Shown here: positions 43,236 through 53,730 of the stretch, piece after piece
How the letters are laid out: each line of letters starts with the position of its first letter
Position numbering within the stretch: the first letter of the stretch is position 1
Source: Silene latifolia
Taxonomy: Eukaryota; Streptophyta; Magnoliopsida; Caryophyllales; Caryophyllaceae
Direction: 5' to 3'
DNA: 64,000 bases
Assembly: GCF_048544455.1 (NCBI RefSeq)
Contig: NC_133532.1
Coordinates: 85,453,156-85,517,155, forward strand
Notes under the pieces: generated by a model
What the model was told of the DNA's origin: nothing
Database searches by the model: none
What the model saw: only the letters and a program-made list of their open reading frames with translations
Made by a program: the position numbers and the translations under genes

Positions 43236-44520
43236 TGTAATACACGCCCCGTTAGGGATCCGTTAACTAGTTGTAGACTGACCTTGGACACATGTTAGAC
43301 CCTTAGAACCTTTCGCACGAGCGACCTTGCGTCATAGTAGCTGTTGGGAAGTGGGAAACTCGATCTGGTGTAGGCTACTCGATCGAGTAGATGCCACTCA
43401 ATCGAGTAAGTCCCATACTCGATTGAGTAAGTCTCATACTCGATCGAGTACGGCGAGTTCAGCATAAGTATATAACTCGTGAGTCGTAAACCCAAATCAG
43501 TTTTCATTTCTTTTCTCTCTAAACCTAATCGACGACATACTTTCTCTTCCACCAACCTTCGACCTTTTGTGATCCTTTAAACTTGGAGACACCATGCGGA
43601 TGGAGACTTGAGTCGGGTAGCGGTCTTGTTGGCGGAATGCCGAGAATAGGTAAGTCATCATCATCATCCTTAGGTTCCTTTATGGGTATGGTTGTTAGTG
43701 ATAGGGTTTTCCCTACTGTTTGTGATAGGTGTTTATGGAGGTTGTCCGTCTTCGTATGGATGTACGCGGTGTTGCTGCTAATTGCTAAAGGTAGATTTTT
43801 CTACTCAGTACTGTGGATTGGTTGTCATGTGTGGTGTATAATATTGTTGATTGTGTGATAGAAATGTTGTGTTTGTGTACGGGGTGCCTCCCTGCCTGAG
43901 TAGAGTCATCATCGGGAATGGCTTCACGCCCTTGATTTGCCCCTTATGATTCCCGTCCCATGGGGGGTGTGCACATTAATGGACATGGGTTATTCGCTCG
44001 ATGAAGATGAGCGGGGCTTAGGTGGGAAAGGCTGCGGTCCCATACTGGCGGTGTGGAATATCTGTTGCGATGGATATTCTGGCAGGACTTTACCTTCGGG
44101 TTAGTCATATAATTGATCGATGATTGGAGTTGGAGATGGATGTGTATATGTTGTACCTTGTGTTGTGTGTTTTTTGCAGCTACTGATATTGTGTGGTTTG
44201 TTTGTCTTCCTTTCTTGTTATGTGTCTGTCATGATCCATTATGTTGAGCAGTCCATCTTAGCAGGTGTTGATATGTGGAGCTTATCTAGGTGCGTTGGAG
44301 GGAGGAGTCCTTCACCGATTCTTGGCATGGATAGCATCACTGTAGTAGTTATCTGTCAGTTGTATCTTTTCTTTTGGTTGAGTTAAACTTGTAATTAAAC
44401 TTTAAATAGTTCTCTTATTGACGTTATGATATATACTATCTCTTGGGCAACCGAGATGGTAATGCCTGTATCTGATAGGGAAGGTGTTGTTAAGGCTCCT
44501 TGGTAGATGGGGGTGTTACA
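43236..44520 (+). repeat. Family N copy 2, 5' LTR
   Basis: 1285 bp. A phased palindrome array lies at 43359-43448 and the GNRA-type hairpin at 44442-44455 (CTTGG-GCAA-CCGAG). The portion 44005-44520 matches 46762-47254. Confidence 0.88.
43359..43448. repeat. Phased TCGATCGA array in the copy 2 LTR
   Basis: CTCGATCGAG variants start at 43359, 43378, 43397, 43418 and 43439: spacings 19, 19, 21, 21. Three carry a substitution, all still within two bases of the consensus. Confidence 0.88.
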
Positions 44521-44523
44521 AAG

Positions 44524-44535
44524 TGGTATCAGAGC
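44524..44535 (+). other. Family N copy 2 primer binding site
   Basis: TGGTATCAGAGC three bases after the LTR end, complementary to initiator tRNA-Met. Confidence 0.95.
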
Positions 44536-44738
44536 GACGATTTTGGAACCTGTAACCAATAAACATAATGAACGTAGTGAGTCCAATAAAATGAACTTGG
44601 TGTATGTGTGTTGGGAGCCCCTTAAATTGCTTGATTTTGGGTGAGAAGGCGTCCTCATTCCAAAATCCTGGCCCCAATGTGCTTAAGCCAGCCACTTCGA
44701 ATGGGGTTATTGAGTCGCAAATTGTGTGTGCATGTGGG

Positions 44739-44742
<4 letters not shown>

Positions 44743-44811
<69 letters not shown>
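44743..44811. repeat. (AT)n microsatellite
   Basis: About 34 uninterrupted AT dinucleotides in the copy 2 leader. Confidence 0.95.
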
Positions 44812-44813
<2 letters not shown>

Positions 44814-45011
44814 TAGAGGTGATGTCTTATGTGTGGAGGATAACATATGTGTGATGTGTAATTGTTCTCGTATTTGTGTGGGAGTATGTGTATGAAAAAG
44901 TGGGATGTAAGGCAAGTATACATAAGGTTATGTGGTGACATGTAAGTGATAATTGGTTTACGGGTTTGTAATGTTTGATAAAATTGTATGAGCATGTTGT
45001 GTGGTAGAATT

Positions 45012-45013
<2 letters not shown>

Positions 45014-45095
<82 letters not shown>
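45014..45095. repeat. (AT)n microsatellite
   Basis: About 40 AT dinucleotides, 200 bp from the previous tract in the same leader. Confidence 0.95.
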
Positions 45096-45100
<5 letters not shown>

Positions 45101-45360
45101 AGTAGAATACCGTTATTGATATGAGTGAATATATGGATTAAAATACGTGATAGTAGACTCGTATGTTGTATGGAACGAGATAGAGTAAAGTTATAATGTT
45201 CTAGTCGCGATAATTGTGTTATATGAAAAGTAGTGGTAATTGATAGTATTATTATGGGATAACTAGTGACGAGTTCTAAGTCCGCCTTAGGCTCTGAACG
45301 AATTGTTATTTTACAGGAAACTTATCAGATCCGTAATCATTTGTTGTTTGTTTTGACTTA

Positions 45361-45504
45361 CTCGACCGAGCAGGTAGGTGACTCGATCGAGTTGACTGGA
45401 ATACAGAATCAATGTCAGTTCTGCCAATGTCAAAACTCGACCGAGTAACCCAAACTCAATCTAGTAGAGGCTAATCAATCGAGTACCGCAGTTACTCGAT
45501 CGAG
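45361..45504. repeat. Phased TCGATCGA array in the copy 2 leader
   Basis: Copies or variants start at 45361, 45382, 45436, 45455, 45474 and 45495: spacings 21, 54, 19, 19, 21. The 54-bp gap also occurs in the 33066-33190 array of copy 1. Confidence 0.85.
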
Positions 45505-46344
45505 TATGCTGCTACAGTACACAAGTTTCGTAAAAATTTCGAGCCTTATATCTTCATCTTTCCCAATCTTTTACTTCTTATTCTTCTTTCTAAACCTAAA
45601 TTCTCTCATAGACCTTCTTGCCTTACAAAAACTTGCTGTAATTTGTGTTTGATTTCTTCCAAATCGTTTAAGTTCATCCGTCTAATCCATTTGCAAACTA
45701 ATTCAAGGTAAATTCCTACTCTTTTCTTTGATTTTAAAGCAATTTGAAGCATGTATTGGTGTTGAATTTTCTGAAAATTTCGTTTTTTATACCCTAATTT
45801 TTGTATTGTAATTGTTAGATTTTGATAGAAACTACCTTGAATGATTGTTATCGATGTTAGCAATTACAAATTAAGCCCAATTGGTGACTATAATCAACCC
45901 GGATTTTTCTAGGGTTTGCCCCAAATTTTCGATTTTGTTCATCAAATTCATCTTAAAGTGTTGAACAAGGCTAAAGGATGTTAGTAGTACCATATTTGGT
46001 GCTTGATTTTGGTCATCTTCATCAAAAATTTCGTCTTAAAACTCCGTCTTAAAAGTGTGCAAAACTGAAATTGTGTCCCAATTTTATTACAATAAATGAT
46101 TTAGGGAGCTTGACCTTGGTAGGAGTGCAGCCCGGTTACTTCTATAACTTGCTTAAAACTTCATGTTTTGAGATTTTAGACCATCTTTTATGGATGGCAA
46201 AGGGTAAGGGAATTGATAAAATTCATGTTTTGCTCTCAATTTAACATATTTTTTGCTAGAAAATTCGTCTTAAGCATCATCTTTTTCGTATGACTATTAA
46301 AAATTTCTATTTTAAATTTATAAAACCCGATGTTTGACTAAACT

Positions 46345-46779
46345 ATGTTGAAACAGATGCTAAGAACCGCTACGACACGACAAATCAAGAGGACACGCGC
46401 TGCCGAGGTTGAGGTGGGGGAAGGAAGCCAAGGACCCGTTGTTCCGTCGGTACCTGAGTATCCAACGGTAATCTTCGCTGACTGTAAACAGAGAGATGCT
46501 TTTGTGCACTTGTTGAGTCGCACCTTAAGATCCACAAGGTGCATAGATACGAGTGTCTTGGAGGAGTTGAAAATAGAAGTAGATGTCCGACACATCTTTG
46601 AGGTGTTCGGTTTGGAGGGGTTGTACCACTTGAGGAAGCATTTGTATGCGTTTTTTACCCTAGAGTTTATTAGTTCTTTCACTTATGATGTGGCTGAGAA
46701 GATGGTGGATTTTTGGTTGATGAACACTAGTTTTTATCTGACCCTGGACCAGTTTGCCGATGGATATGAGCGGGTTTAG
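46345..46779 (+). pseudogene. Truncated family N ORF fused to LTR sequence
   Basis: 144 residues. From MLRTATTRQIKRTRAAEV through LRSTRCIDTSVLEELKIEVDV and YHLRKHLYAFFTLEFISSF to NTSFYLTLDQFA it matches the first ~140 residues of the 518-residue ORF at 33417-34973. The last few residues come from the 3' LTR, entered by deletion near 46762. About 375 codons are missing. Confidence 0.85.
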
Positions 46780-47254
46780 GTGATAAAGGCTGCGGCCCCC
46801 CACTGGCGGTGTGGAATATCTGTTGCGATGGATATTCTGGCATGACTTTACCTTCGGGTTAGTCAGATGATTGATGGATGATTGGAGTTGGAAATGGATG
46901 TGTATATGTTGTATCTTTTGTTGTGTGGTTTTTTTTTGTCTTCCTTTCTTGTTATGTGTCTGCCGTGATCCATTATGATGAGCAGTCACTCTTAGCAGGT
47001 GTTGATATGTGGAGCTTATCTGGGTGCGTTGGAGGGATGAGTCCTTCACCGAGTCTTGGCATGGATAGCATCACCGTAGTAGTTGTCTATCAGTTATATC
47101 TTTTCTTTTGGTTGAGTTAAACTTGTAATTAAACTTTATATAGTTCTTTTATTGACGTTATGGTATATACTATCCCTCGGGCAACCAAGATGGTAATGTC
47201 CGTATCTTCTAGGGAAGGTCTTGTTAAGGCTCCTTGGTAGATGTGGGTGTTACA
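46762..47254 (+). repeat. Family N copy 2, 3' LTR remnant
   Basis: Matches 44005-44520 of the 5' LTR (GATGAGCGGG, GGCGGTGTGGAATATCTGTT onward). The hairpin at 47176-47189 has one mismatched base (CTCGG-GCAA-CCAAG). Ends GGGTGTTACA before TCTGG. Confidence 0.88.
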
Positions 47255-47259
47255 TCTGG

Positions 47260-48504
47260 TTTTAACGCGCACCCATGCTTTCTCCATTTTCCCCGAATCC
47301 TTGTCAGCGCTTGTTCTCTGATCAGCCGTCGGAGTCGCCTTCCCTCACAATCTACCGATTTGGTCTTCTAATATGTTATCTTTTGGGTCCTTACCAAGTA
47401 GGTGTATCCCTTCTCTTCGCACCTCACCCACATCGTTTGGTAAGTCCTTTTTGTTATCTTATGTCGTCGATTTCCAAATGGGTTGTCTTGTGTTGTTGGT
47501 GTTTTAAGGGTGTCCTTTCTCCTGGATGGGTTTTCATGTTACCGATTCGGTGTTCCCCCTTCCTGTACACCTTCCCCCACCAATATGTCAATGCATATCT
47601 CCTTTGGAAGGTCTTGTTCTGCATGTTCTTCTCTTTTGTCTGTTGGTAGTTTTCAGGGTCTTATCGGTCGGGCCTGGGATTGGGTTTTGTTTTTCGGTTT
47701 ATCAATTTGCAATTGGTTTTTATGGTGTTTGGTTTTTGGGTTCGGAAGCTGGTATTTGCGAAGCTGGCTGTCTTTGAGTTGCCTTTGGGTCGTAGATATT
47801 GGTTTGATGGGTTGTCTTGTCTCTTGCTGTTTCGGGCTTTTGTTCTTGTTTGGGTTAATCTGTGTGGTGGTGATGGATTGGGTCATGTTAACTTGGATTG
47901 GTATGTAGCATAGGTGATCTGCTGTCGTGGTTCTCCAACAAAGTAAAAAAGAAAATTATTTTAGTTTTCTTTCTTTGTTGCTTTTTCAAATAACCGTCTC
48001 CTTCGAGAGTCTTCACTTTAAGTTTATTAGTTTTAGCTCTATTGTGTTTAGTTGGCTTTTGTCATCTTCTTCACTTGTATGTTGGAATAATGTCTTTTAT
48101 AAGGCCTGTATGCTTTCTAAGCATCCGGTTTGGTTTAGATTCACAAGAGGACGGTGCTTTGTGATAATTTTGGACAGGAGATTGGCTGAGGGGAGTCTCT
48201 TGTGCCACATCTTCTAGTTGTTGGTTTTCTTGGTTCATTGGCTATGTGATTGTGGAGTTATTTCACCAAGGTATAGAAGTTTCTTCTCCATCAGAGGCAA
48301 GCTATTTTAGTTTGCTTTCCACCTTTCTTTTATAAGCCCTTGTGGCGTAAGTACACCTGGTTTTAGTCACTTTGCAACTCATATACACCAATGAGATTTG
48401 AGAGATATCTTATGTGTGGTAGATGTGGTTAAAGACGCTCGTGTCCAATTTTCCGTACTCCACCACATTGGTTCTAAATCCCCGACGTGGTTACCTTTTT
48501 AAAG
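47260..48504. other. Unclassified GT-rich region
   Basis: 1.2 kb with no recognisable gene; open frames here are low-complexity Phe/Leu/Val text without motifs. It continues the flank at 42781-43235 and may be LINE 5' untranslated sequence. Confidence 0.35.
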
Positions 48505-48858
48505 TGTTATAAAAGAAGCAAGAAAGACAAATAAAACAATAAAGAAAGCCGCACGGATTTATGTGGTTCACTAATAGTGTGCTAACTACGTGCACGGGCA
48601 GAAGGAAGAGAGTTTTATTAATGTGTGAGGAGTTTTCAAATTACAGATTCAAACGGTATGATAAGCATGACTGCTAAGGAAGTAGGGAGAGGTTTAGAGA
48701 GTTTATATAATACTCTCTAAGACCTAATACAGAATGACCGAATAAGACCCAAGATAGATCCTAGCCCAATAAAGATGACACCATTTAGGTTTCGGGGGCG
48801 TTGCCCCCGCATAGTCGTTCAAAGTGGCGACTAACAGATTCAAGGCACAAACTTAACA
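48505..48858 (-). repeat. Copia-3 3' LTR
   Basis: Inverted TGTTAT/TTAACA ends. A TATATAAAC box on the minus strand at about 48698-48706 is a plausible core promoter. Confidence 0.7.
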
Positions 48859-48883
48859 AATCTCCACCTTAACTTGAATTCTC

Positions 48884-49175
48884 TCACAAACAGACAGATA
48901 TGCCAGATGCACCCCCATAGATGTCATATGTACAAGAAAAGTCTTCTCCCTTCCCTCTCAGATATTGCCCACGAAGGGGAAATTTTAGACTCTGGATATT
49001 TAGAAAGTCCAAGCAGTGTTGGAACTTGCTATGCGGAACTAGCTTGGTAAACATGTCAGCTGGGTTATCAGCAGTACCCACTTTGTTCATCTTAATCCTC
49101 TTCTCACATCTATAAGCTTAATCCTCTCATGATGGACTTGATCTTTAGCCAAGCATATTCCACTAAGACTGTCAT
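48884..49175 (-). pseudogene. Copia-3 RNase H C-terminus
   Basis: Reading from the truncation: SLSGICLAKDQVHHERIKLI, then VGTADNPADMFTKLVPHSKF and HCLDFLNI, the conserved end of copia RNase H. The block usually reading H.R.KHIDV is altered (HERIKLIDV). The start is lost at the junction with the Tat LTR. Confidence 0.8.
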
Positions 49176-51274
49176 AGTGTAAACCCCTGCGTTAAAGCGA
49201 AAAATATAACTAGTAAATTGCAGCGGAAATCATGGATTTTTAAAACTTTGTAAAGTTTAACACGCGGGTTCACTAAACATAACTAAACGAGTGTGGACAT
49301 GGGCCACGTCTCGGTCTGTGGATTTGGGCCACCCACCGGTCCGTAGTCACAGGCCACCTGCACGCCAGGCCAATCTGTGGACATGCAGCGGTCTTTTTGA
49401 AAGCCACGCTCGGCGGCGTAAAAATGCCTTCGACCGGATCGTTTTAGATCGGTCGGTTTCGTCTCGGTAAGGGTCTCGAAACGATTAGAGATGTTCGGAG
49501 TCGCCACCAAGAATTTGTGGGATGCCTGGAACCCGTTCGAATTCCACTTTATACCTCGGTCAAATCGAAGCACAAAGCAGCATTTGACATAGGTACTAAA
49601 GATAAGGAAATCGTCCCTCTTTAGCATCCTATATCTAGAATGACTATCGTACGCCCTGGATAAGGTCGTCCACTATCCAAAGTTTCTGAGTAAGAGGTGA
49701 AGGTACGTATTGGGAAGCCCTTTAATCAGACACCCAATCCCGCCCGCGTTTAGCGGCCTCTACTGATCGATCTTGGTTGGTTGAATGCAAAAGTTAATAA
49801 AACGGTTTAAATGCATGAATGCGCATCCAATAATTTAAACCTAACATGTGAGAGCTTTCTAAGTCGGTTGATTTAATCCAAGTATCAAGTATAAGATGTT
49901 GAGTTGGATTAATGATTGATTTGCATGCAAGACGGAAATTAAACATCCATTTACCGTATTAGGTTTAGGGTGCATAACATGATCCATTTGTCTTAGTAAG
50001 GCATTTTGCAAATATGGTTTGAATAGTCATCTGATCCGTCTTATATCCGGGTTAACCGGAGTCGGGATCGTCCTAGACTAGTGCTGGAAGGGAATAGACC
50101 CTGTACTGGACGACTATATGAGGCGCGAGCCAGCCGACGGTGTAAGGAGCCTCCCTCTGGTTTTGAAAATGAGAAATGGGGAGCCTGTTTAGGCGCAGGT
50201 TAGCCCACGCTTTATGTGCCGTGTTCTGACCTTTTAGAAAACGTTATAAAATGTGTTGAAAGATGGGTATTTGGACCCGGTTTGATTTGAAGGGGTCGTT
50301 TAGACCGCATTTGTTGATTTGAAGAACTCGACTCGAATAACCATCATTATTTTGATAGTATTCGGTGTCGGATTCGATTTGACAAATTTTACATGAATAG
50401 TTTTGAAAATGATTATGGACTAATTGTTTTAAGTCCATTTGAATGTTATTAGTCGATACTCATCATCGTACCCGGGTTAAAATCCGGCATGGTATGTAGA
50501 ACCAAGGATGACTTTGTGTTGGTGACTAATATGTTTGTTTGAAAATGTAAAGAAATGAAATAAAAGGCTTTAAAATACCTTCTAAATGTCATTAACCAAT
50601 TATTATCACCGAAACACGGATTTAACCGTCATGGTATGAAGAACCAAGGGTGAAAGATGCTTTATGGTTAAAACATGTGAAATAAAATAACAATGGTTGG
50701 AAAATACTTGAAATGGTGAAAACCGATTACAAATATGAAAAATGGATTAAGGGAAATGACGAGAACAAACACGGTTGATTTCTGGTCTGAATACCCCATT
50801 TAGGCGCGAGCTAGTTGGCGACCTAAGGGGCTTATGCCTCAGACCAAAAATCAGTTTTGGCTCGTTTATTCCATGTTTTGGTTCATGTTATGCATGTTTT
50901 AGCATGTTAGAGTCATGAAACAAATGAAAACATAATAAAATAGGATTTTTACACCCTCATACTTACATGTTTGGTTATGGCGAGTGACCGACGTAAGTGT
51001 AACAACTCGTTTGATCGGAAAAAACTCGGTTTAAAACCGTTTTGGTAAGTAAAAGAGTGTTTTAAAAGTTTAGTGATGGTGTAGTGGTCGAAGTGGTAGG
51101 TCAAGTGATTTAATGCACGATGACGGTACCAAACAATGTGTAAGGCTCGTGTTTACGATCGGTAGGTCGTAAATACGCGTCGGATTGTGACTTAAGAAGT
51201 CGAGTCGAGAATTTTAAGGGAGAAAAGAGGGGGCGGACACTCGCGTAAGTCTCAAATGGGTGGAATTTGAGGGG

Positions 51275-51282
51275 TATTTATA
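51275..51282 (-). promoter_or_regulatory. TATA box of the Tat LTR
   Basis: TATAAATA on the minus strand, followed by CCCCTC. It lies about 890 bp from the LTR start, so U3 is that long and transcription should begin near 51245. Confidence 0.6.
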
Positions 51283-51302
51283 GGAGAATGAGTGGTTGTG
51301 TG

Positions 51303-51830
51303 AGTTTTGAGCGACGTGGCCACCTGGGCTGCTCAAACAGGCGCGAGCCACGTCGCGGGTCTTCGAGCTGTGTTGTCGCTTTCACAACAAACGCAATCAT
51401 GATTTGTTTTATCCTAGGTTTTGTAGTCACATGTTTGGTACTTGACCATTCATGAATCCGGGAAAACTTAAGGTAGAAGGTTTGAAATGTTTGGTTTTTT
51501 GTGGTTGACTCGGTTTGACTCGTTGTTGGAGTCGGGATTTGAATTTTTGAGTCGGTTTTTGGTTCGGTGTCGGTTTTGACTCTAGTTAGTGTCATTGCGA
51601 CCCCGTCGTCGTGCATTAAACACTCCAGGTATTTTTGAAATGTTTTGAAATTTTTTATTTTCGAAGTTTTCCCGGATTCATGAATGGTCAAGTACCAAAC
51701 ATGTGACTACAAAACCTAGGATAGAACAAATCATGATTGCGTTTGTTGTGAAAGCGACAACACAGCTCGAAGACCCGCGACGTGGCTCGCGCCTCTTTGA
51801 GCAGCCCAGGTGGCCACGTCGCTCAAAACT
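51303..51830. repeat. 167-bp inverted repeat in the LTR
   Basis: Arms 51303-51469 and 51664-51830 are reverse complements with about two mismatches (at about 51335 and 51411) around a 194-bp spacer. It sits directly upstream of the TATA box on the element strand. Confidence 0.93.
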
Positions 51831-52019
51831 CAACTGATCACCACCGTCGCACGATAGTAATGTCAAACTCTAGTCAGCCAATCATTACCGATATGTGTGG
51901 ACCAGTTGACGGTAAAAATATTACTTCCCAATTGTATTCTTTATAATGAGACTTAAACATGTGATCATCATGATCAACAGTCATGATCGCATTATTGTCG
52001 GAGGACACATATTCCAACA
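51831..52019 (+). mobile_element. Copia LTR fragment captured in the Tat LTR
   Basis: CTGATCACC...GTGGACCAGTTGACGG resembles a block of the Copia-1 LTR (about 1358-1435: GATCACCGCCATCTG, CGTGGACCAACTGAT). The end GAGGACACATATTCCAACA matches 105-124. It abuts the inverted repeat arm. Confidence 0.6.
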
Positions 52020-52430
52020 CGTTCATCAGAGAGTGAGGGGATGAAGACAGACGGCGGCGACAGATAAAGTTGTACATAAACTGTCGATCAAACGCCACGA
52101 TTCCAAAACATGTTGTAGTCCGATAATCATCGGGTGTTTGTTGGAGTCTCAGCAGATACTGGGTATCTACAGAACCCCCACTTTGACTGAGTCTTGGACA
52201 GGGCGAAAGTCAAAGTAGAGCCCCCAGGTCAATCGAAGATTACAACCTGGAGACCCAAGCGACGTCGAGGCGGCTCGAAAGGATTCGGGCCAAGGACCTG
52301 CCGTCGGGAAGGGCGACGCCAAGGCGACTCGAGGGTACGAGTCAAGGACCTGTCATCGGGAACAGTTTAAAGTCTGTCGACTGTCCGTGCGAGTCGTTTA
52401 AAGTCCGTTAGACTACGTACAAAGGCTCGC

Positions 52431-53020
52431 CAACCATAGGAAGGAGTCATACCTGAGGCATCTTCGGATATGTCCTTGCACGTTTGCGGATAAAGGCTCG
52501 CCAGCTGTGATAAGGAAATGTACCCGAGGCATCTTCGGGATCTGTCCTTGAGTGGTTGCGGACAAAGGCTCGCCAGCCATTGGTAAGGAAATGTACCCGA
52601 GCCATCTTCGGGATCTGTCCTTGAATGGTTGCGGACAAAGGCTCGCCAGCCATTGGTAAGGAAATGTACCAGAGGCATCTTCGGGGTGTGTCTTTAGGTG
52701 GTTGCAGACAAAGGCTCGCCAGCCACGTGGTAATGTACCCGAGGCATCTTCGGGATGTGTCCTTGACAGGTTGCGGACAAAGGCTCGCCAGCCATGGTAA
52801 GGAAATGTACCCGAGGCATCTTCGGGATGTATCCTTGAAAGGTTGCGGACAAAGGCTCGCCGGCCAATGATAAGGAAATGTACCCGAGGCGTCTTCGGGA
52901 TGTGTCCTTGATGTGGTTGCGGACAAAGGCTCGCCAGCCGATGGTAAGGAAATGTACCCGAGGCATCTTCGGGATGTGTCCTTGAAAGGTTGCGGATAAA
53001 GGCTCGCCAGCCATGGTAAG
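52431..53020. repeat. 72-bp minisatellite, nine units
   Basis: AAAGGCTCGCC starts at 52431, 52492, 52564, 52637, 52710, 52779, 52851, 52924 and 52998 (periods 61, 72, 73, 73, 69, 72, 73, 74). Most units have CCCGAGGCATCTTCGGG, a 5-bp stem with a 7-base loop. Frames through it repeat a 24-residue phrase but change frame between units, so it is not coding. Confidence 0.93.
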
Positions 53021-53090
53021 GTCGATTAATGGACCATGGGAACAGCCGCGTCGAATGGGCTTGTTTTGAAAGTAGTGAACTTGTGATGCC

Positions 53091-53730
53091 GCTGTGGGAA
53101 TAGTGAGTATGGATTTTCACTATCACTGTTTTTGGAATGAGCGGGTTCCGCGAGGAAGCCCCCTGCTGGTATTGGAAAGAATAATGAATTTGGAATCTTC
53201 ACCATTCGTTGTTTGTTCTTTGGATTTGAAGTGGCGGTTTCGATCGCCGTTTGTTTGAATTTTAAAGGAAAATAGCAAATTTTAAATCTGCTATTTCATT
53301 TGAAGTGACGGTTTATGTGCCGCCGTTGACGTTTGATGGAAATAGTGAATTTGGAATCTTCACTATTAATTGAAGTGACGGTTTATGTGCCGCCGTTGAC
53401 ATGTGTGGTGAAAATAGTGGAATTCAAATTCCAACTATTATTTTGAAAATGACGGTTTTAATTGCCATCGTTTAAAATTTGGAGAAATAGCGGTTTTTGA
53501 ATTTTCGCCATTATTTTTGAAATTTTGAAGGAAAATGGTGAATTTTGATTTCACCATTATTTTTGAAATTGGCGGTTTTGATCGCCGTTTGCTTGAAAAT
53601 TCTCGAAAATAGTGAATTTAAATTTTCACTATTTGATTGGAGTGACGGTTTATGTGCCGTCGTTCGAAGCCTTCGAAAATAGTGAATTTAAGTCTTCACT
53701 GTTTGTTTTCGAGAAAAATGACGACTTTAT
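53091..53730. repeat. Array of paired stem-loops with compensatory changes
   Basis: Eight or nine degenerate units of about 55-75 bp. Each has a first hairpin of the type AATAGTGAA...TTCACTATT and most have a second of the type GACGG...CCGTC. Stems stay paired while their bases vary: AATGGTGAA with TTCACCATT, AAATAGCA with TGCTATTT, GGCG with CGCC, TGACGA with TCGTCA. Spacers differ. No protein is encoded. Confidence 0.85.

Larger units (their letters stand above)
43236..47254 (+). mobile_element. Family N copy 2, internally deleted
   Basis: TGTAATACAC...GGGTGTTACA termini with a perfect TCTGG target duplication (43231-43235 and 47255-47259). The 5' LTR (43236-44520) is complete, with an initiator tRNA-Met primer site. 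The internal part keeps the leader and the first ~140 codons of the family ORF, which then jumps straight into the middle of the 3' LTR at about 46762. Opposite orientation to copy 1 and clearly diverged from it. Confidence 0.9.
48505..49177 (-). mobile_element. 3' end of a third copia element (Copia-3)
   Basis: A 354-bp LTR (48505-48858) with TGTTA...TAACA ends, followed by a polypurine tract (AAGGTGGAGATT, minus) and the end of a copia RNase H. It is cut at 49177 by the Tat element, so its 5' part is displaced beyond it or lost. Confidence 0.8.
49178..52171 (-). repeat. Tat element 3' LTR
   Basis: Bounded by TGTAAACCCCTGCG (plus, outer) and GGGTATCTACA (inner). The internal text GGAGTCGCCACCAAGAATTT, TATACCTCGGTC and ATCGTCCCTCTTTAGCATCC is the conserved stretch found in Ogre/Tat LTRs. 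It contains a long inverted repeat and a captured copia LTR piece in its U3 part. Confidence 0.85.

Noticed and set aside
44604-44915. ORFs with long Ile-Tyr repeats
   Set aside because: They are the (AT)n microsatellite read in frame.
47483-47908. 141-codon hydrophobic ORF suggesting a membrane protein
   Set aside because: GT-rich low-complexity sequence in a probable LINE untranslated region; no motif, and overlapping frames look equally open.
52413-53126. Long minus-strand ORFs reading a repeated 24-residue phrase (RAFVRNLSRTHPEDASGTFPYH-like)
   Set aside because: They are translations of the 72-bp minisatellite, change frame between units (periods 69-74), lack a start context and match no family.
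53091-53730. CRISPR-like regularly spaced repeats
   Set aside because: Plant nuclear context, degenerate units, no cas genes and no conserved direct repeat with unique spacers.
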